From contig JALHHV010000069.1 in assembly GCA_022837365.1 (NCBI GenBank), forward strand, positions 1 through 10,740: 10,740 nt of DNA, given 5' to 3'. The notes beneath the pieces were generated by a model. It was given only the letters and a program-made list of their open reading frames with translations. It did no database searches and was not told the origin of the DNA. Below, one piece after another: positions 1 through 6,285 of this stretch (position 1 is its first letter; the number at the start of each line of letters is the position of its first letter). This DNA is from Desulfovibrio sp. (GTDB taxonomy: Bacteria > Desulfobacterota > Desulfovibrionia > Desulfovibrionales > Desulfovibrionaceae). The position numbers and the translations under genes are program-made.

Positions 1-672
1 GGCCACGGGGCCGCCCGCCTTCAGCAGCAGTTGGGCGCGCCCGGCCACGAACAGCCCGCCCACGGCCACCGCGCCCGTCACCATGTGCAGGTAGCGCGGC
101 AGCAGCGAAGGTTCGCCCCAGTTCAGCAGGGTGCCGCCGGGCGAGGCCGTGTAGCCGGTCCAGCGGGCCGGGTCCAGCATCAGGGTGGCGTTGTTGGTGA
201 GCACGAAGGCGTTGACCAGCAGCAGCGCCACGCTGATGCCCGCCACCAGCGTGCGGCGCGGGCCGAGCACGGCGTGCCCCAGGCCGTACAGGTAGAAGCC
301 GTAGTAGGCCATCATCACGAAGCCCACGATGCCCAGCCACCACACGGCCATCAGGATGGAACTGGGGTAGATGAACTGCCCGTACAGCACCTGCAGGAAC
401 AGCAGCGGCGGCACGCCAAAGTTCACGGCCAGCGCCATGGCGCGCGGCACCCAGGCCGCCGTCTCGCGGATGTCCGTGTTGATCTGGTCATTGGGTGCGA
501 ACGGCGTGCGCAGCGACCGGAACAGGGTGATCACCGCCGTGCCCAGCACCACGTTCATGAACAGCAGGTGCACCACGAAGGTGAGCAGCAAGAGCGCCTG
601 GAACCAGCCCCACGGCCCCGGTATGGGGTCGGGCACGGGCACCAGCGCGGCGGGCGGCAAGGCCGGGGTCAT
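1..672 (-). CDS. Polytopic membrane protein with CydA-like heme-ligand pattern, partial (C-terminus off the left edge)
   Basis: The frame reads without a stop from ATG at 672 to the window edge (224 residues). A clear Shine-Dalgarno AGGAGG lies 8 nt upstream, which fixes the start. About five to six hydrophobic spans are visible: roughly residues 24-52, 77-98, 104-130, 141-160 and 194-217. The pattern recalls cytochrome bd oxidase subunit I. His35 sits in the first span (FVVHLLFMNVVLG). NFGVPPLLFLQVLYGQ (84-99) resembles the second CydA helix, and His196 lies in RYLHMVTGAVAVGGLF. The 161-residue spacing is close to the His19-His186 spacing I recall for E. coli CydA. The acidic pair CydA carries in its third helix seems absent: the matching stretch (110-125) is all hydrophobic or aromatic. 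It may therefore be a divergent b-type heme membrane subunit of a respiratory complex rather than a true oxidase. It is divergent from the channel gene. The gene is certain, the family assignment tentative. Confidence 0.72.
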   Translation of the reverse strand, partial: MTPALPPAALVPVPDPIPGPWGWFQALLLLTFVVHLLFMNVVLGTAVITLFRSLRTPFAPNDQINTDIRETAAWVPRAMALAVNFGVPPLLFLQVLYGQFIYPSSILMAVWWLGIVGFVMMAYYGFYLYGLGHAVLGPRRTLVAGISVALLLVNAFVLTNNATLMLDPARWTGYTASPGGTLLNWGEPSLLPRYLHMVTGAVAVGGLFVAGRAQLLLKAGGPVA

Positions 673-680
673 GCCGGTTT

Positions 681-686
681 CCTCCT
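681..686 (-). promoter_or_regulatory. Ribosome binding site of the CydA-like gene
   Basis: AGGAGG on the minus strand, 8 nt before the ATG at 672. It is a full match to the anti-Shine-Dalgarno core and identifies the start of a gene that has no stop inside the window. Confidence 0.8.
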
Positions 687-761
687 GGGTTCGCCAGCCG
701 CCGAGGTCACGCGGGCCGGCGTCGTCTTTGGCGATGCGGGCGGATGCGCCACACGCGTTGC

Positions 762-775
762 GCGAAATCCGTGCC
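762..775 (-). promoter_or_regulatory. Candidate sigma-54 (-24/-12) promoter for the CydA-like gene
   Basis: On the minus strand the spacer reads GGCACGGATTTCGC. The GG and GC are exactly 10 nt apart, as sigma-54 promoters require. The -24 half (GGCACG) is a full match to the consensus TGGCACG-N4-TTGCW, apart from G in place of the leading T. The -12 half is TCGC instead of TTGC. Transcription would start near 750, giving a leader of about 78 nt before the ATG at 672. Such matches occur by chance in GC-rich DNA, so the position and orientation in a divergent spacer carry much of the weight. No NifA-type TGT-N10-ACA activator site was seen nearby. Confidence 0.35.
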
Positions 776-916
776 CAACGCCGATCAAGGCTGACGTGAA
801 TACTTGCATTGTTCCCCAATTTGCCTAACCGGGCAAGCGGTTCCGATGAAAAATCAGGCCGCGCGTCCAGCGGCCGCGCATCCGCCGACGTTGAAGAACG
901 CGCGGCGTCGGCGTAT

Positions 917-3463
917 ATGGTGAAGTCCGGCCATCGCCCGCTCGGCGCGTCGCCGCGCCGCCCCGCCCCCGCCCCGCGCCGCCCGGCCGTGCTGCTTGCC
1001 CTGCTGGGCCTGACCCTGCTTGCCTGCTTCGCCCCCCAGCGCTCCGGCCTGCTTGCCCCCCGGCCCGCGCTGGCGTCCCAGGCCGCGCCCCCGGCTGCCG
1101 ACGCGGCATCGTCCCTGCCGGGCGACGCGCCCAGAGACGCACCGGACGGCCAGCAGTCCATGGACGTCATCTGGCAGACGCGCGGCCAGGAACTGACCAC
1201 GCTGGTGGAGGAAACCGACCGGCTGCGCAAGTCGCTGCCGGACATGGTCAAGACCCTGGACGCCCAGGTGGCCGCCGTGCAGCGCGACTACCAGCGCCTG
1301 TTCGCGCTGTACCAGCTGAGCCGCAACCACCCCAGCGAAATGGCCGCCATCCGCCGCCAGATGGCCTCGGTCCAGCGCACCCTGCTGGGCCGCCTGGCCC
1401 CCATGGAATCCATGGACGCCGCCGTGCGCCAGCGCCTGGACGACTTCAACGCGCTGGACAAGGAACTTTCCGGGCACCTGGCCGCCGAACGGTCCAGCGA
1501 CCTTTCCAAGGATCTCTCCGAATACCTCGCCAAGCTCACCGAGGGCCGCAGGAACCTGACGGCCCTGAGCACCCGCCTCACCCGCGCGCTGGACCCCGGC
1601 CATGCGGTGGCCGCCAAGCTGGCCCAGGCCCTGGAGCAGATCGACGCGCAACTGCCCGCGCTGTGGCGCACCTACTATCTGGTGGCCTCCAGTTCGCTGA
1701 TGGACCTTCTGGTGTGGCAGTCGCTGCCCGCCAACCTGGCCGCATGGTCCGACACGGTGGAGGTGCGCCTGGCCACGGAATTCCCGCAGAGCGCCCGCGA
1801 CTGGGGCGCGCTGCTGCTGCGTTTCGCCTTCCTGGCCGTGCCCCTGTTCCTGCTGGGCAGGCTGGCCCTGCGGCGCGGCTGCGAGCTGCCCGGCGGCTGG
1901 GCCCAGAGCTGCCGCAACGTGGCCGCCCGCAGCTGGCCGTGGATCGCCATCGGCATCGCCCTGCACTTCGCCTCGTGGACGCGCGGCGGCGAGGTGTACC
2001 GGGCCGTGGTGGTGCCCGCGCACCTGCTGCTGCTGTGGGGCGAACTGACCCTGGTCTGGAGCCTGCGCGCCACCGGCCTGGCCGGGGTGCCGCAACGCTC
2101 GCCCCTGTCGCTGCTGTTCGCCCCGGCGGCCATCGGGGTGCTGCTGCTGTTCCTGAACCCGCCCGCCGTGCTGCTGGCCCCGGTGTGGGCGCTGTGCATG
2201 GTGGCGGTGCTGGCCCTGCGCGCCCGGCGCGGCAAGCCCCGCGTGCTGCCCCTGCTGGAGCGGGTGCTGCTGGCCTGCGAGCCCGCGCTGTGCGTCGTCT
2301 CGCTGCTGGCGGCGGTGTTCGGCTGGGCGCGGCTGGCCATCCCGTTCTTCCTGGTGGGGCTGGCCCTGGCCGTGGCCCTGCAACTGGGCGCGGTGCTGGT
2401 GGCCCTGGTGACCCTGCTGGCGGAACGCCTGCCGGAAAAGGGCATGCGCGCCCTGCTGCGCGGCCTGGTGCTGGGCCTTGGCGCGCCCGCCATGTGGGTG
2501 GTGGCCGCCGCCACCCTGCTGCCGTGGATGTCCGCCTTCCCCGGCGGGCCGTACATGATGCGCCAGGCGCTGGAACTGAACGTCAACGTGGGCTCGGTGT
2601 CGTTCAACTCGCTGCGGGTGCTGGGGCTGGTGCTGCTGTTCTACCTCACCCGTTCGGCCATCGCCGTGGGCACCTCGTTCCTGGAAAACCTGCCCGCCCG
2701 CCTGCCCCGCGTGGAGCGCGGCGTGATTCCGCCGTTGCAGACCGGGCTGACCTACGCCCTGTGGGCGCTGTTCGGCCTGGTGGTGCTGAACGCGCTGGGC
2801 GTCAGCCTGACCAGCATCACGGTCATCGCCGGGGGCCTCAGCGTGGGCCTGGGCTTCGGGTTGCAGAACATCTTCAACAACTTCTTCAGCGGGCTGATCC
2901 TCATCTTCGGCCGCTCGCTGCTGGAAGGCGACATCATCCAGATCGGCGAGACGTGGGGCACGGTGCGCAAGATCAGCATCCGCTCGACCACGGTGGAAAC
3001 CTTCGACAACGCCGTGATCTTCGTGCCCAACTCGGAATTCGTGTCCAACCGGCTCACCAACTGGAGCCGCAACAGCCTGCGCATCCGCCGCGCCATCAAC
3101 GTGGGCGTGGCCTACGGCTCGGACGTGGACAAGGTGACCGAACTGCTGCGGCAAGCGGCGGCCGACCACCCCCGCGTGCTGCGCGACCCCGCCCCCGGCG
3201 TGCAGTTTCAGGACTTCGGCCCCAGCAGCCTGGACTTCGTGTTGCAGGTATGGGTGGATGACCTGAACTACGGCGGCTCCACCGCGTCCGATCTGCGCCG
3301 GAACATCGAGCGGCTGTTCCGCGAGAACTCCATCGAGATGGCCTTTCCGCAACTGGACGTGCACGTGCGCGGCGTCGAAGGGCTGCCCGGCCCCACCCCG
3401 CCCGCGGCGGAAAGCCAGGGCGGCCCCGGCGGGGACGGCGACGCCTCCCGCGACAAGGTCTGA
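917..3463 (+). CDS. Large MscS-superfamily mechanosensitive channel with periplasmic N-terminal region
   Basis: The 848-aa protein opens with an Arg-rich n-region, a hydrophobic core (about 24-39) and a likely signal-peptidase site after ALA (51-53). Residues 80-285 are charged and helical, probably a periplasmic coiled coil as in MscK/YbiO-type channels. About eleven hydrophobic segments follow between 296 and 663. The MscS core is clear: the pore helix GGLSVGLGFGLQ (639-650), then the beta domain GDIIQIGETWGTVRKISIRS (671-690) with FVPNSEF (702-708). The MscS C-terminal alpha/beta domain extends to about 818, and the last 30 residues are a Gly/Pro-rich tail. The family gates in response to membrane tension and releases solutes during hypo-osmotic shock. 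I chose ATG 917 because it places the signal peptide near the N-terminus. The frame stays open to TTG 809, but that extension looks non-coding. No clear Shine-Dalgarno precedes 917, so the start is less certain than the gene. It is likely monocistronic, closed by the terminator downstream. Confidence 0.9.
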   Translation: MVKSGHRPLGASPRRPAPAPRRPAVLLALLGLTLLACFAPQRSGLLAPRPALASQAAPPAADAASSLPGDAPRDAPDGQQSMDVIWQTRGQELTTLVEETDRLRKSLPDMVKTLDAQVAAVQRDYQRLFALYQLSRNHPSEMAAIRRQMASVQRTLLGRLAPMESMDAAVRQRLDDFNALDKELSGHLAAERSSDLSKDLSEYLAKLTEGRRNLTALSTRLTRALDPGHAVAAKLAQALEQIDAQLPALWRTYYLVASSSLMDLLVWQSLPANLAAWSDTVEVRLATEFPQSARDWGALLLRFAFLAVPLFLLGRLALRRGCELPGGWAQSCRNVAARSWPWIAIGIALHFASWTRGGEVYRAVVVPAHLLLLWGELTLVWSLRATGLAGVPQRSPLSLLFAPAAIGVLLLFLNPPAVLLAPVWALCMVAVLALRARRGKPRVLPLLERVLLACEPALCVVSLLAAVFGWARLAIPFFLVGLALAVALQLGAVLVALVTLLAERLPEKGMRALLRGLVLGLGAPAMWVVAAATLLPWMSAFPGGPYMMRQALELNVNVGSVSFNSLRVLGLVLLFYLTRSAIAVGTSFLENLPARLPRVERGVIPPLQTGLTYALWALFGLVVLNALGVSLTSITVIAGGLSVGLGFGLQNIFNNFFSGLILIFGRSLLEGDIIQIGETWGTVRKISIRSTTVETFDNAVIFVPNSEFVSNRLTNWSRNSLRIRRAINVGVAYGSDVDKVTELLRQAAADHPRVLRDPAPGVQFQDFGPSSLDFVLQVWVDDLNYGGSTASDLRRNIERLFRENSIEMAFPQLDVHVRGVEGLPGPTPPAAESQGGPGGDGDASRDKV

Positions 3464-3684
3464 CGGCCCCATCCCGCGCCGCCGATATAACAGGGCGCCA
3501 GAAGTGTCGTTTTTTCAAAAATGGCATTTCTGGCGCTTGTTTTTCCCGCTAATTGTTAAAACGACCTTGCCCAGAATCGCTCCGCCCCCCGCCCCGACCA
3601 CACCGCAACATCCTTGAATCGTTTCCTGATTTCCCTCGCCGCCCCGCCCCGCCGCCACGGAACCATCCTTGCAACGCAGCGGGC
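3464..3684. other. Intergenic leader between channel gene and NifA-like regulator
   Basis: This 221-bp spacer starts with the terminator, continues through an AT-rich stretch (about 3537-3562) and then a Pro/Arg-coding-like C-rich stretch that I regard as untranslated leader. A sigma-54-like match (TGGCA at 3522-3526, GCT at 3535-3537, GG and GC 10 nt apart) overlaps the terminator's right arm and points at the regulator. No good sigma-70 promoter was found. The regulator promoter probably lies in the AT-rich part, but I cannot place it. Confidence 0.45.
3495..3544 (+). terminator. Rho-independent terminator of the channel gene
   Basis: A 12-bp outer stem pairs GCGCCAGAAGTG (3495-3506) with CATTTCTGGCGC (3525-3536), with one G:U pair. 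It continues inward through mixed pairs and T4/A4 pairing to a 4-nt loop. The stem is followed at once by TTGTTTTT (3537-3544). It lies 31 nt after the channel stop codon, the expected place. Confidence 0.85.
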
Positions 3685-5361
3685 ATGCCGTGCACGCTGC
3701 AAAGCCTGAAACTCAAGGCCCTCTACGCCATCAGCCAGGTCTTCGACCGGGCCCTGGACCTCGAACAGTCGCTGGAGGACGTGCTGCGCGTGCTGTCGGA
3801 AACCCTTTCCATGAAGCGCGCCACCATCACCCTGCCCGACCGCGAGACCGGGCAACTGGTCATCGCCGCCTCGCACGGGCTCACCCCCGAGGAACGCGGG
3901 CGCGGCGTGTACCGGCTGGACGAGGGGGTGACGGGCGCCATCTTCCAGACCGCCCGCCCGTACATCGTGCGCGACGTGCGCACCGACCCGCTGTTTCTCG
4001 ACCGCACCGGCGCGCGCAAGGTGGAGAAGGGCAAGATATCCTTCCTCGGGGTGCCCATCCTGAAGCAGGGCGCGCCCATCGGCGTGCTGAACGTGGACCG
4101 CCTGTTCAGCGACGAGGTCTCCACCTCCGAGGACGTGGAATTCCTGGGCATCGTGGCTACCCTGGTGGCCCAGTTCCTGAGCCTGAACGAACAGGTCAAC
4201 GAGCGGGTGGACACCCTGCGCCGCGAAAACGTCAAGCTGCGCACCCGCGTGCTGGACGAGCGGGGCGACTACATCGTGGGCCGCAGCGCTGCCATGCTCG
4301 ACGTGCAGCGCCAGATAGAGCGCGTGGCCCCCACCAGGGCCACGGTGCTGCTGCTGGGCGAATCGGGCGTGGGCAAGACGCTCATCGCGCGGCTGCTGCA
4401 CAACCTTTCCGACCGCATGGTGCACCCCTTCGTGAAGGTGAACTGCGCCTCCATCCCGGAAACGCTGCTGGAGGCGGAACTGTTCGGCCACGAGAAAGGC
4501 GCGTTCACCGGCGCGGCCACCGGCCGGGCCGGGCGCTTCGAGGAGTCCCACCGGGGCACCATCTTCCTCGACGAGATCGGCGAACTGCCGCCAAGCGTCC
4601 AGGCCAAACTGCTGCGGGTGATCCAGGACCGCGAATTCGAACGGCTGGGCAGCAACCTGACCCACCGCGTGGACGTGCGCATCGTGGCCGCCACCAACCG
4701 CGACCTGGCCCAGCTTTCCGAGCAGGGGCGCTTTCGCCAGGACCTGTACTACCGGCTGTGCGTGTTCCCCATCCGGGTGCCGCCCCTGCGCGAACGCCCC
4801 GACGACGTGGAACGCCTGCTCAACCACTTTCTGGCCAAGGCCGCGCGCGACTACCGCCGGGTGATCACCCTGGCCCCGGACGCGCTGGGCCTGCTGCGCC
4901 GCCATGAATGGCCCGGCAACGTGCGCGAGATGGAAAACCTCATCGAACGCCTGGCCATCCTGTCCGAGTCGGGCCAGATCGACCGGCGCTTCCTGGAACC
5001 GCTGCTGGAACATTCCGCCACCGAGAACGCCCAGCCCGACTGGCCGTATCCGGCCGCGACGGCGGACATGGGGGGAACGGGGGGAGCGGGGGGCATGGCG
5101 GGCGTGGGGCCGCCCCTCCACGACACCCACACCGGGCACGCCGGGCACGCCGGCGGGAATGCCCCGCACGCGGATTCCCACCCCACCACCCTGCGCGACA
5201 TCGAGCGCAACGAGATCATCGCCGCCCTGCGCCGCAACGGCTGGGTGCAGCACCGCGCCGCCGCCGCGCTGGGCATCACCCCGCGCCAGATGGGCTACCG
5301 CATCCGCAAGATGGGGCTTTCCGGCCTGGTGGCCGGGGAACGCGCCCGCCGGGGCGACTGA
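3685..5361 (+). CDS. NifA-like sigma-54-dependent transcriptional activator (GAF, AAA+, Fis-type HTH)
   Basis: The 558-aa protein has three parts. An N-terminal GAF sensor domain (about 8-170) reads much like NifA/AnfA ([20 protein letters not shown]). The AAA+ domain (about 195-445) has Walker A GESGVGKT (225-232), the sigma-54 contact loop GAFTGA (272-277), Walker B IFLDEIGE (293-300), FRQDLYYRL (350-358) and [15 protein letters not shown] (409-423). A C-terminal Fis-type HTH (505-544) ends in [15 protein letters not shown], typical of NifA. Such proteins hydrolyse ATP to open sigma-54 promoter complexes. The start is ATG 3685, where GAF similarity begins; an extension to TTG 3553 is Pro/Arg-rich and unlikely. 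No good Shine-Dalgarno is visible. The linker (about 446-500) is Gly/His-rich. Only Cys3, Cys254 and Cys359 are present, so the Cys cluster of oxygen-sensitive rhizobial NifA is missing. No nif gene is in the window, so its target is unknown and I assign no symbol. Confidence 0.92.
   Translation: MPCTLQSLKLKALYAISQVFDRALDLEQSLEDVLRVLSETLSMKRATITLPDRETGQLVIAASHGLTPEERGRGVYRLDEGVTGAIFQTARPYIVRDVRTDPLFLDRTGARKVEKGKISFLGVPILKQGAPIGVLNVDRLFSDEVSTSEDVEFLGIVATLVAQFLSLNEQVNERVDTLRRENVKLRTRVLDERGDYIVGRSAAMLDVQRQIERVAPTRATVLLLGESGVGKTLIARLLHNLSDRMVHPFVKVNCASIPETLLEAELFGHEKGAFTGAATGRAGRFEESHRGTIFLDEIGELPPSVQAKLLRVIQDREFERLGSNLTHRVDVRIVAATNRDLAQLSEQGRFRQDLYYRLCVFPIRVPPLRERPDDVERLLNHFLAKAARDYRRVITLAPDALGLLRRHEWPGNVREMENLIERLAILSESGQIDRRFLEPLLEHSATENAQPDWPYPAATADMGGTGGAGGMAGVGPPLHDTHTGHAGHAGGNAPHADSHPTTLRDIERNEIIAALRRNGWVQHRAAAALGITPRQMGYRIRKMGLSGLVAGERARRGD
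5065..5184 (+). other. Gly/His-rich interdomain linker of the NifA-like regulator
   Basis: Residues 461-500 link the AAA+ and HTH domains. The first part is Gly-rich ([14 protein letters not shown], 462-475). The second holds six His residues at 479, 482, 485, 488, 495 and 499, including TGHAGHAGG. The coding DNA contains a 9-bp direct repeat, CCGGGCACG at 5132-5140 and 5141-5149. It looks like a disordered, recently expanded linker. The His spacing could bind metal, but nothing proves it. Confidence 0.6.
5070..5109 (+). repeat. G-run array with G-quadruplex potential inside the regulator gene
   Basis: Three runs of six G (5070-5075, 5079-5084, 5088-5093) are separated by 3 nt each, followed by GGG (5100-5102) and GGGG (5106-5109). 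This meets the usual four-run quadruplex pattern with short loops, and it lies on the mRNA-like strand. Confidence 0.6.
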
Positions 5362-5448
5362 CGCGCGCACCATCCTCCACCGGCCACGCGGGCATTTCGG
5401 GAGCCTGCCGTGGCCGCCGTGTCCCCCCTGTCCGTTGTCGCCATGCGA

Positions 5449-5476
5449 AAGGGCGGCCCCCATGGGGGCCGCCCTT
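5449..5476. terminator. Perfect GC-rich palindrome between convergent genes, probable bidirectional terminator
   Basis: AAGGGCGGCCCC (5449-5460) and GGGGCCGCCCTT (5465-5476) are exact reverse complements around CATG, giving a 12-bp stem and a 4-nt loop. It lies 87 nt after the regulator stop and 42 nt after the fliW stop on the opposite strand. U-tracts are poor on both sides, so termination may need help, but place and symmetry suit a shared terminator. A second hairpin (CCGGC-GGTCC, GGACC-a-GCCGG, 5496-5516) sits immediately past the fliW stop. The rest of the 157-bp spacer shows nothing else. Confidence 0.65.
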
Positions 5477-5518
5477 CGTGTGCACTGCCGTTCATCCGGC
5501 GGTCCGGACCAGCCGGGC

Positions 5519-6055
5519 CTACGCCTTGCTGGCCTCCCCGTCCTGGCCGTCCTGGCCGTCCTGGCCGCCCTCGCCGTCCTCACCACCCGGCGCGCGCTCC
5601 GCCGGGCAGCCGGCCTGCTCGTGCAGGTAGAACTGCGTGGGAAAACGCCCGTCGGTCTGGGGCACCTGGAGGCCCAGCCGGGCCTCGTGGTTGATCAGGA
5701 TGGGGCCGGTAAGGTTCAGGGCCGTCTTTTCGGGCCGTCCCGGCGGAATGGACACGGTGACCAGCACGGCCACCTGCCGGATGGTGCGCAGCCGCAACAG
5801 CTTCTGCTCCGCGTCGCCGACGCGGATGGGATAGTCGTCGAGGAAGCTGTACGGGTCGCCCACCAGCAGGCCCAGACGCGGGTCGTCCATGCTTTGCAGG
5901 ATGAGGAAGGGCGCGCCCTCGCGCAGTTGCAGCAGCGTGAACTCGTGCCTGTCCTCGAAGCCCATGAGGCCCCGGGGGAAGTACAGCACCTTGTCCAGCG
6001 CCACCCTCTGGCGGCCGAGCCGGGTCTGGATCACTCTTTCGTTCTGTCGTGCCAT
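5519..6055 (-). CDS. fliW: FliW, flagellar assembly factor and CsrA antagonist
   Basis: The 178-aa protein matches FliW from the first strand ([20 protein letters not shown], 8-27) through [10 protein letters not shown] (30-39), [11 protein letters not shown] (67-77), the [20 protein letters not shown] core (95-114) and [17 protein letters not shown] (117-133). In Bacillus, FliW binds CsrA and relieves repression of flagellin translation, and flagellin in turn sequesters FliW. The canonical fold ends near residue 148. The rest is an acidic, Gly-rich tail ([20 protein letters not shown]) not found in the short Bacillus protein. The gene overlaps csrA by 25 nt with the ATG at 6055. A GTG at 6034 (Val8) would overlap the csrA stop by 4 nt (GTGA) and still keep the conserved part. 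Neither start has a good Shine-Dalgarno, which fits translational coupling. It is the last gene of the operon. Confidence 0.95.
5541..5567 (-). repeat. Three tandem 9-bp units in the fliW 3' end
   Basis: TCCTGGCCG is repeated exactly three times on the plus strand, with degenerate copies on both sides (to about 5580). On the minus strand it encodes the repeated Gly-Gln-Asp of the FliW tail. The unit is a multiple of three, so copy-number change would alter tail length without breaking the frame. Confidence 0.8.
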
Positions 6056-6270
6056 ATCTGTGTCGCCGCAAGCAGGTCAGCGTTGCTGGTTTCGAGCGCC
6101 ATGCGGTTTTCCTCCATGACGCGCCGGTAGACTTCCTCTCGGTACACGACCATGTCGCCGGGCACGTCGAGCCCGATCTTGACCTGCTTTCCCTGCATGC
6201 CAAGGATGGTGATGCGGATGTTGTCGCCGAGGTACAGGCTTTCGCCCGGCCTGCGCGTAAGTATGAGCAT
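6031..6270 (-). CDS. csrA: CsrA, translational regulator
   Basis: The 79-aa protein begins with the family hallmark [20 protein letters not shown] and carries [22 protein letters not shown] (27-48). The RNA-contacting residues Leu4 and Arg44 are both present. CsrA dimers bind GGA-containing leaders, often over the ribosome binding site, and block translation; flagellin mRNA is the classic target in FliW-containing bacteria. It is longer than E. coli CsrA (61 aa) because of a charged C-terminal helix (about 49-79). This fits FliW-paired CsrAs, where the C-terminal extension contributes to FliW binding. It starts 15 nt after the flgL stop. Unlike flgN, flgK and flgL it has no strong Shine-Dalgarno, only GGCGG 5 nt before ATG, so it may be translated weakly or by reinitiation after FlgL. 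Its end overlaps fliW by 25 nt, so the two regulators are probably made together. Confidence 0.97.
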
Positions 6271-6285
6271 GGGTGCCGCCGGCCC

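Larger units (their letters stand above)
673..916. other. Divergent intergenic region between CydA-like and channel genes
   Basis: This 244-bp spacer must hold the promoters of both divergent genes. It contains the window's only AT-richer patch upstream of the channel gene, at about 796-829. A weak sigma-70-like pair is possible on the plus strand (TTGCAT at 804-809, TAACCG at 826-831, spacer 16), but its -10 is poor. A small dyad TTGCC-N6-GGCAA lies at 821-836. The minus strand carries the sigma-54-like match at 762-775. No coding frame here looks real. Confidence 0.5.

Noticed and set aside
31..828. 265-codon open frame on the plus strand at the left end
   Set aside because: It lies opposite the CydA-like gene, which has membrane helices and a good ribosome binding site. 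The plus-strand translation is Gln/His/Arg-rich and featureless.
821..836. Small dyad TTGCC-N6-GGCAA upstream of the channel gene as an operator
   Set aside because: Five-base arms are too short to be meaningful, and no regulator family is suggested by it.
809..916. TTG-initiated 36-residue extension of the channel protein
   Set aside because: It would push the signal peptide far from the N-terminus and shows no protein-like pattern. ATG 917 gives a normal signal sequence.
854..3472. 872-codon open frame on the minus strand opposite the channel gene
   Set aside because: Low-complexity His/Gln/Gly/Ala-rich translation opposite a clear MscS-family protein; a shadow frame.
3553..3684. TTG-initiated 44-residue extension of the NifA-like regulator
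   Set aside because: The extension is Pro/Arg-rich, lies just past the terminator with no ribosome binding site, and the GAF similarity begins after ATG 3685.
3556..5586. 676-codon open frame on the minus strand opposite the NifA-like gene
   Set aside because: Antisense to a protein with complete GAF, AAA+ and HTH motifs. Its own translation has no recognisable motif.
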